Source: Chlamydomonas sphaeroides
Lineage: Eukaryota > Chlorophyta > Chlorophyceae > Chlamydomonadales > Chlamydomonadaceae
DNA: 20,262 nucleotides
NCBI GenBank assembly: GCA_001662425.1
Contig: BDDC01000111.1
Coordinates: forward strand, 88,631-108,892
Reading direction: 5' to 3'
A program made the position numbers and the translations under genes. The notes below the pieces were generated by a model, which saw only the letters and a program-made list of their open reading frames with translations, was not told where the DNA came from and did not search any database. This document shows positions 1-10,732 of the stretch, one piece after another (position 1 is the first letter of the stretch; each line of letters begins with the position of its first letter).

Positions 1-161
1 CGAGCCCTTGCCCCCACCCACGTACCTCGTCCCTGTGCAGGTGTAATGAGCTCCCCACCACACAGCCTGCGGTGCGCCCCTGCCTCCCCCACCGACGCCG
101 TAGTCACCCCCCCACCCCCCACCCTCGCCCCCGCTCATGCAATCCGCCCTCCCTCCCCCAG

Positions 162-3100
162 GTGCTGCTGGGCGAGTTCCTGGACGACGAGGTCCGCAGC
201 GGCCTGCGCACGCAGCTCACCGCGCTGCAGCCGCAGGTGGGGTCAGCGTGGGAGGTGGAGGACGGTGGAGGACGGTGCGGGGAAAGGGTCGCGTGAGGGG
301 ACGTGCTGGGCGACAGGAGGCGGCCGCGGGGCTACGAACTCCTCCCTACGCCTCCCTACGCCTCCCTACGCCTCTCCCCTTCCCCTCGCGCCCCCCCCCT
401 CAGGAGCTTGTGCTGCCCAAGCAGCCGCTGTCTGCCGTCACCTCCACGGTGCTGCGCCACGCGGTGCGCAACCCGCAGCGCACCCTGCTCAAGGGCAAGG
501 CGGGCGAGTGGAGCGCCGACAAGACCTACAGGGTGGGCGCGGGCTGGGGGAGAGGGGAGAGGAGGCGCAGGGCAGGGCGGGCGGAGAGAGGGAGGGGCAG
601 CGGGAGGGGTGGGAGCCTGGGGGTCCGGCCGCCGGGTGCCCTTGGGTCTGATGCCACCCAATCCCCAATGCCCACCTCCCTGTTGGGCCCCTTGCCCCCT
701 CAGATGCTGCGTGACGCCAACTACTTTACCGCCTCGGAGGCGCCGCCGCCCGCCGGGGCTGCCGCCGCCGCGGCCGCCACCGACCCCTGGTCCGCCACGG
801 CCGCTGCCGCCGACGGCGCCGAGGCAGAGGCCGCTGCCATGGAGGTCGACGGCGGCTCGGCCCCCGCCGCCGGCGCTCCGCCGGAGCTGGACGCATCCAA
901 GTGAGGAGCGGGATGGGACCCCGTGACTACGGTGGCACCGAACAGCATGGGATGTGAGGTCGCTTGGAGACCTTGCTGCGTGTTGCGCTCCTGCCTGACT
1001 GCACCGACCCCTCGCCTGCCCGGCCCCAAGGCGCTGGCCCGCGCTGCTGCGGCGGCTGGTGGCGGACGGTGTGGGCAGCCGGCCCGCGGCCATGGCGGCC
1101 CTGGGCGGCATCATCGCCTTTCTGCGGGTGGGCGGGGGTGGGTGGGTGGGGGCTGTGGGCTGGGTGGCTGGAGTGGCTGGAGTTCCGCCGGCGCACCTGC
1201 GGGCCCCTTTTGCTGCACCCCACAACCTTCGAACCCCCCCTCTCAACCCGCTCCACACCGCTGATCCGCTGTTACCCCTTCCTCCTGCCCCTGCTCCTCT
1301 CCAACCCATCCCTCACACCAGGACGCGCTGCTGGACCGGGCGGTGCTGCCACTGGGCCGCTTCGAGGAGCTGCCCGCGCTGGCGCCGGGGGCCGGAGCGG
1401 GGGAGCAGGTGCGGGATGCGCTGAGCCCCCCTATGACCACGTGCATGATAGGGGCGGGCAGGTCGCGCAGGCTTCGGCCCGTCCGCCCGCCTCCACCCGG
1501 CCTCGTCGCTCCCAGCTGGCGGCTGGTCCGCCTCGTCTCCCCCCTGCTGGCTCCCCGCTTCACCGCCGTACGGCTTCTGGCTCCATTCCCACATCAATGC
1601 CCCCTCCCCCCCACCTGCAGGCCGGCGGCGAGGCCGGCCCCCGCTACCTGGCGCTCAATGGCGCGGCGCTGGAGAACCTGGAAGTGCTGGAGAACGGCGA
1701 CGGAGGCAGCGCGGGTGAGGCTGGGGCCAGGGAGGGAGGGGGCGGGGGCACGGTGCTGGCAGGGGGCCGCAGGCAGGGCGGGCAGTGAGGGCCCAGCATG
1801 CTGCCGGCCGGAGGGCACCACACACCCTCCCTCCCGCCCCGCAATGCCGCCCCCTCTGTGCTGCTGCCTTGACCCCTTGGCCCTGGCCAAACACGCCCTC
1901 CCAACGCCAATCGCGATCCCAATCTCTGCCTCCCAACCCTCCCCCAGGCACGCTGCTGTCGGTGCTGGACCACTGCACCACGCCCTTCGGCCGCCGCCGG
2001 CTGCGCTCCTGGCTGTGCCGCCCGCTGGGCCGCATCGCCGACATCGCCGCCCGCCAGGACGCGGTGGCGGCGCTGGCGGCGGGGCCGCTGGCGGACGCCG
2101 CGGGCGCGGCGCGCAAGCTGCTCGCGGGTGGGTGCCCTTGGGGGCGTGGGGAGGAAGCAGGATGAGAAGGAGGGGGCAGGGTGGACACATATGCGCACGT
2201 GTGTACGCACACACACACACACACAACTGTGCTTACTACATGTTAATCTAGTTCTGCACACACAACGGTGCGCGCACTCGCTCACTCCGATCCCTCTCCC
2301 CTCCGCAGGCGTGTCGGACCTGGAGCGCGCCATCGCGCGGCTGCACGCGGCCACCGTGGAGGGCGCCAGCGGCCGCGACGCCGCGCACGTGGTGCTGTAC
2401 GAGGACGGCGCGCGGAAGCGGGTGGCGGCGCTGCACGGCGCGCTGCGCGACCTGCGCTCGGCGGCGGGCGCGGTGGCCAAGCTGCAGGCGGGGCTGGCGG
2501 CGGCGGAGGGCCAGGGCGAGGCGGCGCCGGAGCTGCTGCGGCGCATCGTGGTGCAGCGTGAGGCCCTTGGGGGGCTGGCAAGGAAGGGGAGGGGAGGGGC
2601 CTTGGCGGGGGAGACAGGGTGGGGCAGGATCCTGTCGAGGCGGGGTCCTCGGCGCCACCTCTCCTCTGATCCGTCTGTTCCGGTCCCGCGCTGCGGCCCC
2701 TGCTGTGCTGTGCTGTGCTGCCCGCAGGCTGCCGGCCGTCTGAGGTGGACGCGGCGCTGGCGGTGCTGGAGGGCGCCACCGACTGGCAGGAGGCGGCCCG
2801 CACCGGGCGCTGCGTGCCGGAGCCGGTCGGAGGGGAGGGCCGGTGGGAGGGGAGGGGACCCAGGGCGTCCACAACCCCACTTGCTTGCCACTGACCTCGG
2901 CGCCCTGCCCTCCCACTGCACAGGGTGTGGACGAGGACTACGACGCCGCGGTGGCTGCGGTGGGCGAGGCGGAGGCCGCGCTGCAGTCGTACGTCAAGGA
3001 GGTGCGGCGGTTGGCCTTTTTTTGGGGCGGGCGGGAGGAAGCGGGTGGGGGCGGCCCCGGGCAGGGACTGAGAGGCTGCGGAGCAGGGAACACAGGAGAC

Positions 3101-6016
3101 GGAGGCGTGAGGCCTGGGCCGCGTGGGAGCCGTTGAGCAGGCGAGGCACACCGGTGCGAGGGCCGAGGAGGCGGTGCCGTGGGGCCATGGGGCAGGGGCG
3201 CCAGGGAGCGGATACGCAGTGCAGGAGACCCTTGATGGGCCTCTGCCACGACCCGCCGGCAGGCCGCCTCCCTTGACCACCACCACTATTGCAAACCCCT
3301 CGCCGCCTCCCCTCTCCCGGCCCCCTGCCTCCCTCAGCTGCGCGCCAAGCTGGGCAGCCGCGACATCAGCCTGGTGTCGGTCAACAAGGACCGCAACCTG
3401 ATCGAGGTGCCCGAGGCGCTGGCGGCCAAGCTGGGCCGCGAGTGGACGCTGCAGGGCACCCGCAAGGGCTTCAAGCGGTGAGCGGCCTGCCGGGGGAGCA
3501 GGAGGCAGGGGGAGGGGGGCACCGCGCTGCCCCTACGGCCCTGTGGCCCCCTCACCTCCTCACTGCTGATTGCGGCCCACCACCCCTCCCCATCGTCTCC
3601 GCAGCTTCTGCACGGACCGCAGCCGGGAGCTGGTGGCGGAGCTGGAGGAGGCGGAGGAGGCCAAGGAGAAGGCGCTGGGGGCCATCCTGCAGGTGGGGCA
3701 GGGGCACTCTGGTGGGGGAGGAAGGTGGTGCTGCGGGGACCACAGCATACTGCAGGTGGGAGCGACGCTAGCCAACACCCTCAAGCCAAGGACCTCCCTG
3801 CGCTGCAGCCCTCTGCCCCTCGCCCCGGTGTCAAAGCGCGCGTATCTTATGTACGCTATGCATCCCCCCCCCACCGCCCCCTCCCCCGCAGCGCCTCATC
3901 GGCCGCTTCGTGTCGTCCAAGGCGCTGTGGGTGGGCCTGGTGGAGGGCGTGGCCGACATGGACGGCCTCATGAGCCTGGCGGCGCACGCCATGGCGCCGC
4001 CGGACGGGGGGCCCATGTGCAGGCCGCGCTTCGTGGAGCCCGTGCCGCGGGGCGAGGGTGAGCAGCGCTGTCGGGAGAGGAGGGCGTCGCTGCAGCGGCC
4101 TACGGACAGGCCCCTGCGAGCTCGCCGTGCCACCGCCTGCCCTGTTTTTCTTACTGTCGGCTTGTCTCACCCTTCCTCCCCGCCGCCCATGCCCCTTCCC
4201 CATACGCCCCAGGCGAGCCGCCCGCCTCTGTGTTTGACGCCGTGGCGCTGCGCCACCCCGCGGGCCTGGGCGGCCGCAACAACGGCGCCTTTGTGCCCAA
4301 CGACGTGCGCCTGGGCGGCAGCTGGGGCGGGGCGGCGGAGGGCGGAGAGGGCGAGGGGGGCGAGTTCGTGCCCTCCCCGCCCTTCGTGGTGCTGTCCGGC
4401 CCCAACATGGGCGGCAAGAGCACGCTGCTGCGGCAGGTGTGCCTGGCCACACTGCTGGCGCAGGTGAGCAGGATTGGAGGGGAGGGCGGGGGCTGGGGGT
4501 GGTGGGTTGGAGCAGCAACCATGGAGGGTGCAGGAGAGGGGAGGGAAAGTTGGCTGAGCCGGAGGCGCAGAACGGGATGACTACGGGAGCCAGCGTGCAC
4601 AGCCGCTTCCTGCTGCTCGTAACACGCCATGCGACCCTTCCCTTCCTACGCGCCCCCTCCTTTTTAACCCATCCCATCCCATCCCCCATCCCCAGGTGGG
4701 CGCCTGTGTGCCCGCGGCATCGCTAACGCTGTCGCCCGCCGACGCCATCTTTGTGCGCATGGGCGCCCGCGACTCCATCATGACGGGCCAGAGCACCTTC
4801 TTCATAGAGCTGGCGGAGACGGCGGCCATGCTGGCGCGGGCCACCAGCAGGTGCGGGGGGCAGGGGGGGAGGGAGGGAGGGTTTGTGCCTGTGGGGTCTG
4901 GGGAGGCGCGAGCTGGAGGGAGGAGCGGCGCGAGGGGGCCGGCCAACCCGGCCGCTGCTTGCTTCCCTTTCACCTACTCGCCCCACTCGCCCGCAGCTCG
5001 CTGGTGGCGCTGGACGAGCTGGGCCGCGGCACCGCCACCCTGGACGGCGCGGCGGTGGCGGGCGCGGTGCTGGAGCAGATGGCGGGCGTGACGGGCTGCC
5101 GCGGGCTGTTCGCCACGCACTACCACCACCTGTGCGACTCGCACGCGAACGACCCGCGGGTGGGTGGGCAGCAGCGGAGGGGGAGGGGGGGCTGGGGCAG
5201 CAGAGGGGCGAGGAGGCGGCAGGGCTGCGCAACTCTGGGGCTTGGCAAGGGTTGCGGTAGGGGTGGGTGGGCAAGCCGTGACGCCCGCAATCTGCTGGGC
5301 CCTGGTCCGCCCAAGTGCCCAGGACACCGTGCCTGCATCCCCACACGCCTTGCCCGCCACCTGCCGTCAACCAACCCTCCCTCCCCCATCCCCAGGTTGC
5401 TGTGATGCACATGGGCTGCGCGGTGGAGGGCCCCGGCGGCGACCTGGGCGAGGCGGGCCAGGCGGCGGCCGCTGCGGGCACCGAGGAGGTCACCTTCCTG
5501 TACCGCCTCACGCAGGGTGGGTGGGCGCTGGGGGCAGCAGGGGTGCGAGCCAGGCTCCCGGTTGTCTTGTCCCTCACCCCACGCCGCCTCCCCACGCCAT
5601 CTCCCGTCCTGTCCTCTCCCACCTGCCCGCTGCCTACCGTACCCCCAGGCGCCTGCCCCCGCAGCTACGGCACCAACGTGGCCCGGCTGGCGGGGCTGCC
5701 GGGGGCCGTGGTGGAGCGCGCCGCCGAGGTGTCGGCGCTGTGGGACAGCGGCCGGCTGCGGCAGCACCAGGAGCAGCAGCAGGCGGGAGGGGCCGCCCAG
5801 CAGGCGGCTGCGGCTGCCGAGGGCGGCGAGGCCATGGAGGTGGACGGCGAGGGCGCAGCGGAGGAGGCCGAGGGTGGGCCGGCGGTCGAGCTGAGGCGGC
5901 TGGTGGCGCAGGTGGCGGCGGCGTGCAGCGCGGAGGAGGCGGGCAAGGAGGGCGGCGAGGGGCAGGGGCGGCTGCGGGAGCTGCAGGCCGCCGCGGCGGC
6001 GCTGGTGCAGGCTTGA
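162..6016 (+). CDS. MSH6: DNA mismatch repair protein MSH6 (MutS homologue), 5'-partial, 18 exons
   Basis: Partner of MSH2 in MutS-alpha, the nuclear ATPase that recognises base mismatches and small loops. Exons: 162-236, 404-532, 704-900, 1031-1127, 1322-1408, 1621-1714, 1948-2127, 2309-2557, 2728-2825, 2924-3001, 3338-3477, 3605-3692, 3892-4057, 4213-4463, 4696-4850, 4997-5159, 5396-5516, 5649-6016. They join in frame into 911 codons plus TGA. Visible order: end of the connector domain (VLLGEFLDDEVRSGLR), lever/core (TLLSVLDHCTTPFGRRRL, about residues 228-245), clamp (DEDYDAAVAAVGEAE), then the ATPase. ATPase motifs: Walker A GPNMGGKST (622-630), STFFIELAETA (676-686), Walker B/D-loop LDELGRGTATLDG (700-712) and switch His in FATHYHHL (736). 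GTATLDG and the order of blocks fit MSH6 better than MSH2 or MSH3. The mismatch-binding domain and N-terminus lie upstream of the window. One donor (GTCGGA at 2826) is atypical. Ala/Glu-rich inserts occur at about residues 80-133 and 825-860. Confidence 0.93.
341..370. repeat. three tandem copies of a 10-bp unit in an MSH6 intron
   Basis: CCTCCCTACG occurs three times in succession in the pyrimidine tract ahead of the exon that starts at 404. It is a local tandem duplication inside an intron, with no sign of function. Confidence 0.85.
2208..2225. repeat. (CA)9 microsatellite in an MSH6 intron
   Basis: Nine CA units lie in the intron between the exons ending at 2127 and starting at 2309, next to an AT-richer patch that is unusual for this window. 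It should be length-variable between strains. Confidence 0.9.
2701..2720. repeat. (TGCTG)4 repeat just before an MSH6 splice acceptor
   Basis: Four TGCTG units end 7 bases before the exon that starts at 2728. They occupy the place where most introns here carry a C-rich tract. Length change could alter branch-point-to-acceptor spacing; this effect is inferred. Confidence 0.8.
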
Positions 6017-6795
6017 GCTGTCGGCGATAGGGACGGTTCGGGGTCGGGACGTTGGCAATGCGCAGGTGGCACGGCAGGGCGGCGGTCGTGCGTGAGGACC
6101 TCGAGGGTCGGGGCTGAGCCGCGGGGCCGGACTGCAAGACTTTGAGCCAGCTGCTCGTGATGGTGTTGGTTGATTGTTGGTGAGCTGATAGGGGGGAAGG
6201 GAGGGGCGGGGCGCTGCAGGTCGCGAGCGTGTGGACGGGCCCTCGTGGGTGCCGGTGGTTGGCATACCGATGTGTGCGCATCGTAGGGCATCGTGCGGGG
6301 CCCGGCTGGCCCCAGCATCGGTGGGGGACTTGGGCAGGAGGGCCGCTGGCGCTGGTGTTCGGTGTTGGACAGGGCCAGGGCCGCTGTTGTTGTGTATGGT
6401 ACAGGACGAAGTAGTGGCATAGCCTGAACGTACGGTAGGCAGTGAGCAAGTTGCACGCATGCAAGGAGCACGTACATGCGGACCGCCAGGTGCGGGCCAG
6501 GATTGCAACCAAGACGAGGCGTTACCTGAGGCGGGGTCTAGCACACTGCGCCGGTCCGTGGGTCCGCCCAGAACAATATGCAGGGCCCTCTTGCCTGTTG
6601 CTTGTTTTCTTGTGCAAGGTGTCCCGGGCTGGTCAGGCAGCGGCCGTACGCGAAGTCGCGTGCTTGGGCGGTGGCCCAGGAGTCGGGGTCACGCAGGAGG
6701 CTGCCGGGGCGTGCCGTGCGTTTCGCTCGTGCCCTTGGACTCGAACTCGCACCTACACCAACACCAACATATTCCGTTAACGCCACGCAAGCACC
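6017..6795 (+). other. intergenic: MSH6 3' UTR and upstream region of the RraA-like gene
   Basis: This 779-bp stretch lies between the MSH6 stop and the next start codon. It holds no ORF with convincing coding character. I found no TGTAA, the usual green-algal polyadenylation motif, so the MSH6 transcript end is not located. No clear TATA box is visible ahead of the start at 6796, and no RNA gene is apparent. Confidence 0.5.
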
Positions 6796-8831
6796 ATGCA
6801 GCCTGCACTTGCTTCCGCATGCCTCTCGCGGCTTGGCCTCGCATGCCGGCAGTTGCCCTTCGCGGCATCCTCGCTGAGTCGCGCGATGTCAAGCCACGTC
6901 ACGCCGCCGCCCGACGTAGACCGGAAGGGCACCGCTGACCTCACGGACAAGTACATGCCGGGTAGGAGGGAATTGCGCGGATGGCGAGCATCCCGCTTGC
7001 GCGCTCGCGCTCGCGCCTCCTTTCCAACACAGCTGCAGCACTCCATGCACTACGTGCCGACGCACTCCACTACTACCAATGGTCGCGAAACCCGTCCTCC
7101 ACTCGACGAACCTCTTCAACCCCACCTCCCTCAGAACCGGTCGACAAGATGTGCGACCGCTCGGTGCAGGCGGTGGTACCCAACCTTTTCAAGTACGGCG
7201 GGCGCTGCGGCTCATGGCGATCGTGGCAGGGCCCTCGGGACGCAGCCGCCGGACGGCAGGCCCCAGCAACAGGCGTGCGGCGTCTCCTCATCCCCCTGGC
7301 TCTCTACCCGTGTCTCAACCCCTCCCCTGCCCCAGGGACTACGGTGGCAAGCTGCGCTTCAGCGGCCCCGCCTCAACGGTGGGTGGTCCGCACTGCAGGG
7401 GGGCGTGTGGGCCTCATGAGCAGAGCAGGGTCAGGGGAAGCAGGGTCAACGGAAGCAGGGTAGGGAGAAGCAGGCTTGGGGGACAGGGTTGGGACACAGG
7501 GTTGGGACACAGGCTTGGGACACAGGGTTGGGACATGGGGCTGTGGCCGCGGGGACTGTGGCCCGGCTTTGGATGGATGCGACCCCCCCTGGTGGGTGAG
7601 GCGCTGAGGCCGCAGTGCGACCTGTGCAGGGAGGCGGCTGAGCCACACGAGGGCAGACTAGGGCTAGGCGGAGGGAGACCACGTCGGGGAAACGCGTGTC
7701 AAGGCAACACGAGGCTGGGCGGTCGACAACCGCCCCAAGTGCACCCCACGTGCCAAGTCATGTCCCCTTCCCTTCCCGCCCCAAGGTGCGCTGCTACGAG
7801 AACAACCCGCTGGTCCGCAAGGTGGGGCGATGGGGGTGGGCAGGGAGGGGTATGTTGTGGGGCATGGCAGCAGAGGAGATGGGAAGGGAGGAGCAGTGGC
7901 GGCGCAAGGAGCGGTAGGCAGTGGGGTGGCGATCATGTGGGGCCGCCCCGGGCCCGCACGTGCCTGTCAGCCCCTGCGCCTGCCCCTCACCCCGCTTCCC
8001 CTCCCCTCGCCTGCCCCACAGGCGCTTGAGGAGCCGGGCAACGGCCGGGTGCTAGTGGTGGACGGCGGCGGCTCGCTGCGGTGAGGGCAGGGGTCAGGGA
8101 AGGGGCAGGGGAACAGTGGGGCTAGGCGAGACGGGAAGCACCCAGGGAGGCCCAGCACGCGCCGTGGTGCTGTTGCCGCCGGGGCCACCCCGTCCCGGGG
8201 CCATCCCGAGCTGGTCCCTCCTGGCTCACCTCACCCACAACACAGCGCGTTACGACTACACACGGCCGCTAGCCTTGCCCTCTCCGTACTCCTGCCTGCT
8301 CCTGCTCCCATACAGCAGCTCGCACCCCATACCGGTATCCTTCCGCACCCACTCCCCTTCCCTTCCCTCCCCTACCTGCCCCTCCCCCTCCCCCCCCAGC
8401 TGTGCGCTGCTGGGCGACATGCTGGCGGAGAACGGCGTCAAGAACGGCTGGTCCGGCATCATCGTGCACGGCTGCATCCGCGACTCGGCCGACATCGCAA
8501 AGATGAACCTGGGCGTCAAGGTAGGTGGGGCTTGGGAGGGAGTCAGGAGCTGGGGGAGGGGAAGGGGAGGGAAATGTGTGGATGGGCGGGAGGGTGCCAA
8601 GAGCTCTGGCGGCTCCCGGCTGCTAGCCATCACCTCCCTGCCCGCCCCCGCCCTTCCCTCGCGCCCTGGCCCCAGGCGCTGGGCACGCACCCGCTCAAGT
8701 CCTCCAAGCGCGACCCGGGGCAGCGCGACGTGCCCGTGTCCTTCGGCGGCGTCAGCATCTCGCCCGGGGACTGGGTGTACGCGGACGGCGACGGCATCCT
8801 GGTGTCCAAGCAGGGCGAGCTGAGCCTGTAG
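6796..8831 (+). CDS. RraA-like / 4-hydroxy-4-methyl-2-oxoglutarate aldolase family protein, seven exons
   Basis: Exons 6796-6961, 7135-7192, 7336-7378, 7786-7821, 8022-8080, 8400-8520 and 8676-8831 join in frame to 212 aa plus TAG. The core from about residue 48 (ADLTDKYMPEPVDKM) matches the RraA fold family: DYGGKLRFSGPAST, VRCYENNPLVRK, LVVDGGGSLRCALLGDML (about 112-129), NGWSGIIVHGCIRD (136-149), GTHPLKSSKRDPGQRDVPVS and GDWVYADGDGILV. D127, R148 and D149 satisfy the D-X20-R-D metal/substrate motif described for aldolase and oxaloacetate-decarboxylase members, and D152 supplies the further acidic residue at +3. It may therefore be a class II aldolase/decarboxylase rather than an RNase E inhibitor. 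About 45 N-terminal residues rich in Ala, Ser, Leu and Arg, with few acids, resemble an organellar transit peptide. The context CACCATGC supports the start; an in-frame ATG at 6886 could give a cytosolic form. Confidence 0.93.
7419..7540. repeat. minisatellite in intron 3 of the RraA-like gene
   Basis: Two G-rich tandem patterns follow one another. AAGCAGGGTC-like units of about 14 bp (7419-7475) are followed by about five units of GGACACAGGGTTG, 13 bp, with single-base variants (about 7479-7539). The intron (7379-7785) is the longest in this gene, largely because of this block. Confidence 0.8.
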
Positions 8832-8944
8832 AGGAAGGGGAGGAGCAGGCGGGGAAGGGGGGGCGAGGATGGAGTGGGGAGGGGGTTGGGGTCGGGGAGG
8901 AGGGGCCGCAAGTAAGCGCGGGCGCGACGGTGGGCCTGGCCTTA

Positions 8945-8949
8945 TGTAA
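8945..8949 (+). promoter_or_regulatory. possible TGTAA polyadenylation signal of the RraA-like gene
   Basis: TGTAA, the usual nuclear polyadenylation motif of green algae, lies 114 bases after the stop codon. No such motif was seen close behind the stops of the other genes, so this single match could be chance. Confidence 0.4.
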
Positions 8950-9232
8950 GCCTGGGCGGATGGATGGGTGGATGGGTTGCGCCGCGAGAACGAAGCTGCT
9001 GCCGCCCATGTGGTGACCCTGCCGGTGCCAGTGCAGGGCCACACCGGGGGGGGGCTGGGTCAAGGTCAAACCCTAGTCGTTTCACCTCCAGGGCCTCCGA
9101 GGACAGCCGAGGACGGCATCGCGTCGCGCCAACACGCATCGTGTGCCCCACCCTAACCCCCTAGCGCTCCCACGCCAGCGCAGTCACCCACTACTGTGTG
9201 GCGCTCCATCCAAGGCCCAGCCCTTTGCGCCC

Positions 9233-9255
9233 CCCAACCCAACCCAACCCAACCC
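9233..9255. repeat. (CCCAA)4 short tandem repeat
   Basis: Four and a half copies of CCCAA lie in intergenic sequence ahead of gene A. It does not match the chlamydomonad telomere unit, so it is best read as a simple microsatellite. Confidence 0.75.
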
Positions 9256-9299
9256 GAGGCAGCGCCCGAACCGCTTGCAGCGTTCGGGCAGCACCACCG

Positions 9300-9600
9300 C
9301 ATCGCACGCAGAAACGCAGGCCAAGCTTGATTCGCTGCGGCTGCAGGTCCCTGCGTACATCGCAGGTGCGGGGATGGCGTGGCGCGGGCGGAGTGCCTGC
9401 GGTGCTGCGCCGTGCTGTGCGCCGCGAGGCGAGGCGCGACACCAACGCTCACCGTGCCCCGGTGCTCCTCCTCGTCCCTGTCCATCCCCCACCTGCTGCA
9501 GTCTGCAGTACGCCGCACCATGGACGGCGGCCAGCAGCAGGGGCAGGGGCGGTAGCAGGCGCAGGGCCAGCAGCAGGGGCAGCAGGCGCAGGCGCAGCAG
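9300..9600 (+). pseudogene. putative 5' exons of gene A, with an in-frame TAG
   Basis: Two pieces look coding by base use. The first ends ...AKLDSLRLQVPAYIA before GTGCGG at 9370. The second, about 9512-9600, is Gln/Gly-rich and ends at the donor GTGCGTAAG (9601). In the frame required by the exon at 9885, the second piece contains ATG at 9521, ten further codons (MDGGQQQGQGR), then TAG at 9553-9555, followed by an open Gln-rich stretch (QAQGQQQGQQAQAQQ). CAG to TAG is a single transition, so this may be a disabled start or an assembly error. Otherwise the real start lies elsewhere and these pieces are not used. No ATG in this frame lies between 9556 and 9885. Confidence 0.3.
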
Positions 9601-9884
9601 GTGCGTAAGTGTGTTCCAGTGTTAGGTAGAACAGAACCCCACATGTGTGTGGGCCGACCGTGCGTTGCGCCCCGCCGCGGCGCGCCGCGCGAGCTGAGCT
9701 GCTGCACAACAACACATGTGGCACAGCTGCACGGCGCATCGCTGAGGCTGCGTGCTGCTGCGCAGGCTCCGCTGCACCGAGCGAGGCCAGGCGTTGCCAG
9801 CCGGCCCGCGCCCCTGCCGCCCCCGACCCGCCGCGCCTCGGTCCCCTCCCTCGCGCTCCCCGCCAGCAGGCCAGCGCCCCGCAG

Positions 9885-10698
9885 GTGCCCGGCTTCAAGC
9901 TGCTGTCGCACTGCGCCTGCAACTGCCGCCTGAGGCCGGGGGCACGGCAGCTGGCGGTCACGCTGGGACAGCCGGTAGCGGCCCGGCTACCGCTGCCGGC
10001 GACGTGGGTCCACCAGCCCCAGGCCGAGTCCCTCCAGGTGGCGCCCGGCGGCGCCCGGCTCCGGCTCACCCGCGCCGGCTGGCGGATGGTGGAGCTGGCG
10101 GGGCCCGAGCCACCGCCGCCGCTGCTGCTGGCGGCGCGCGTGCGTGCGGCCGGCGGCGGCTGTTGGCAGCTGGTGGCGGCCTCGGGCACCGTCCGTGCGG
10201 TCAAGAGGTGGGTGAGGCCAGGAGGGTGAGGCTGGGCGACTTTTATATTGATAGGGGGGAGGTTGAGCGCGCCCGCGGCAGCCTGCCTGGGCTGCCCGCG
10301 CTGTGACAGTCTGTGTCAGTGTGTGGTCGTGTGATGCCCCCTGCAGGTACCCGCAGTGGTGGTGGGGTGGCGACGAGGGGCAGGAGGGGGTTGACGGGGC
10401 TGAGGGGGGCGAGGGGGGCGAGGGGGCCGCGGAGGCCCCGGAGCCGGACCAGCCGGGTGGGTACAGGTGTGACAGCGAGAGTGACAGCGACGGAGACAGC
10501 GACAGCGGCAGCGAGGCCCCGGGCGATAGCCAGGCTGGCGCCGAGGGCCGGGGCGAGGGCCAGGCCGGGACCGCGACGTCCATGCGCCTCAACCTGCGCC
10601 GGCTGTCCGACCTGCTGGCCAGGCTGCCCTGTGCGGCGCAGCTGCTGCCCGGCAAGGCCCTGCACGTGAGCGACAATTGGCTGCTGGGCCTGGACCAG

Positions 10699-10732
<34 letters not shown>

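Noticed and set aside
1..40. A possible further MSH6 exon ending CAG before GTGTAA
   Set aside because: The frame that would join to 162 reads EPLPPPTYLVPVQ, which does not resemble the connector strand expected before VLLGEF. The stretch is C-rich like an intron end.
9233..9255. Interstitial telomere repeat
   Set aside because: The unit CCCAA does not match the TTTTAGGG or TTTAGGG type of green-algal telomeres, and the array is only 23 bp.
9374..9622. Gene A start at ATG 9374 (MAWRGRSACGAAPCC...)
   Set aside because: This frame joins the exon at 9885 out of frame and stops soon after, whereas the frame VPGFKLL is clearly the coding one.
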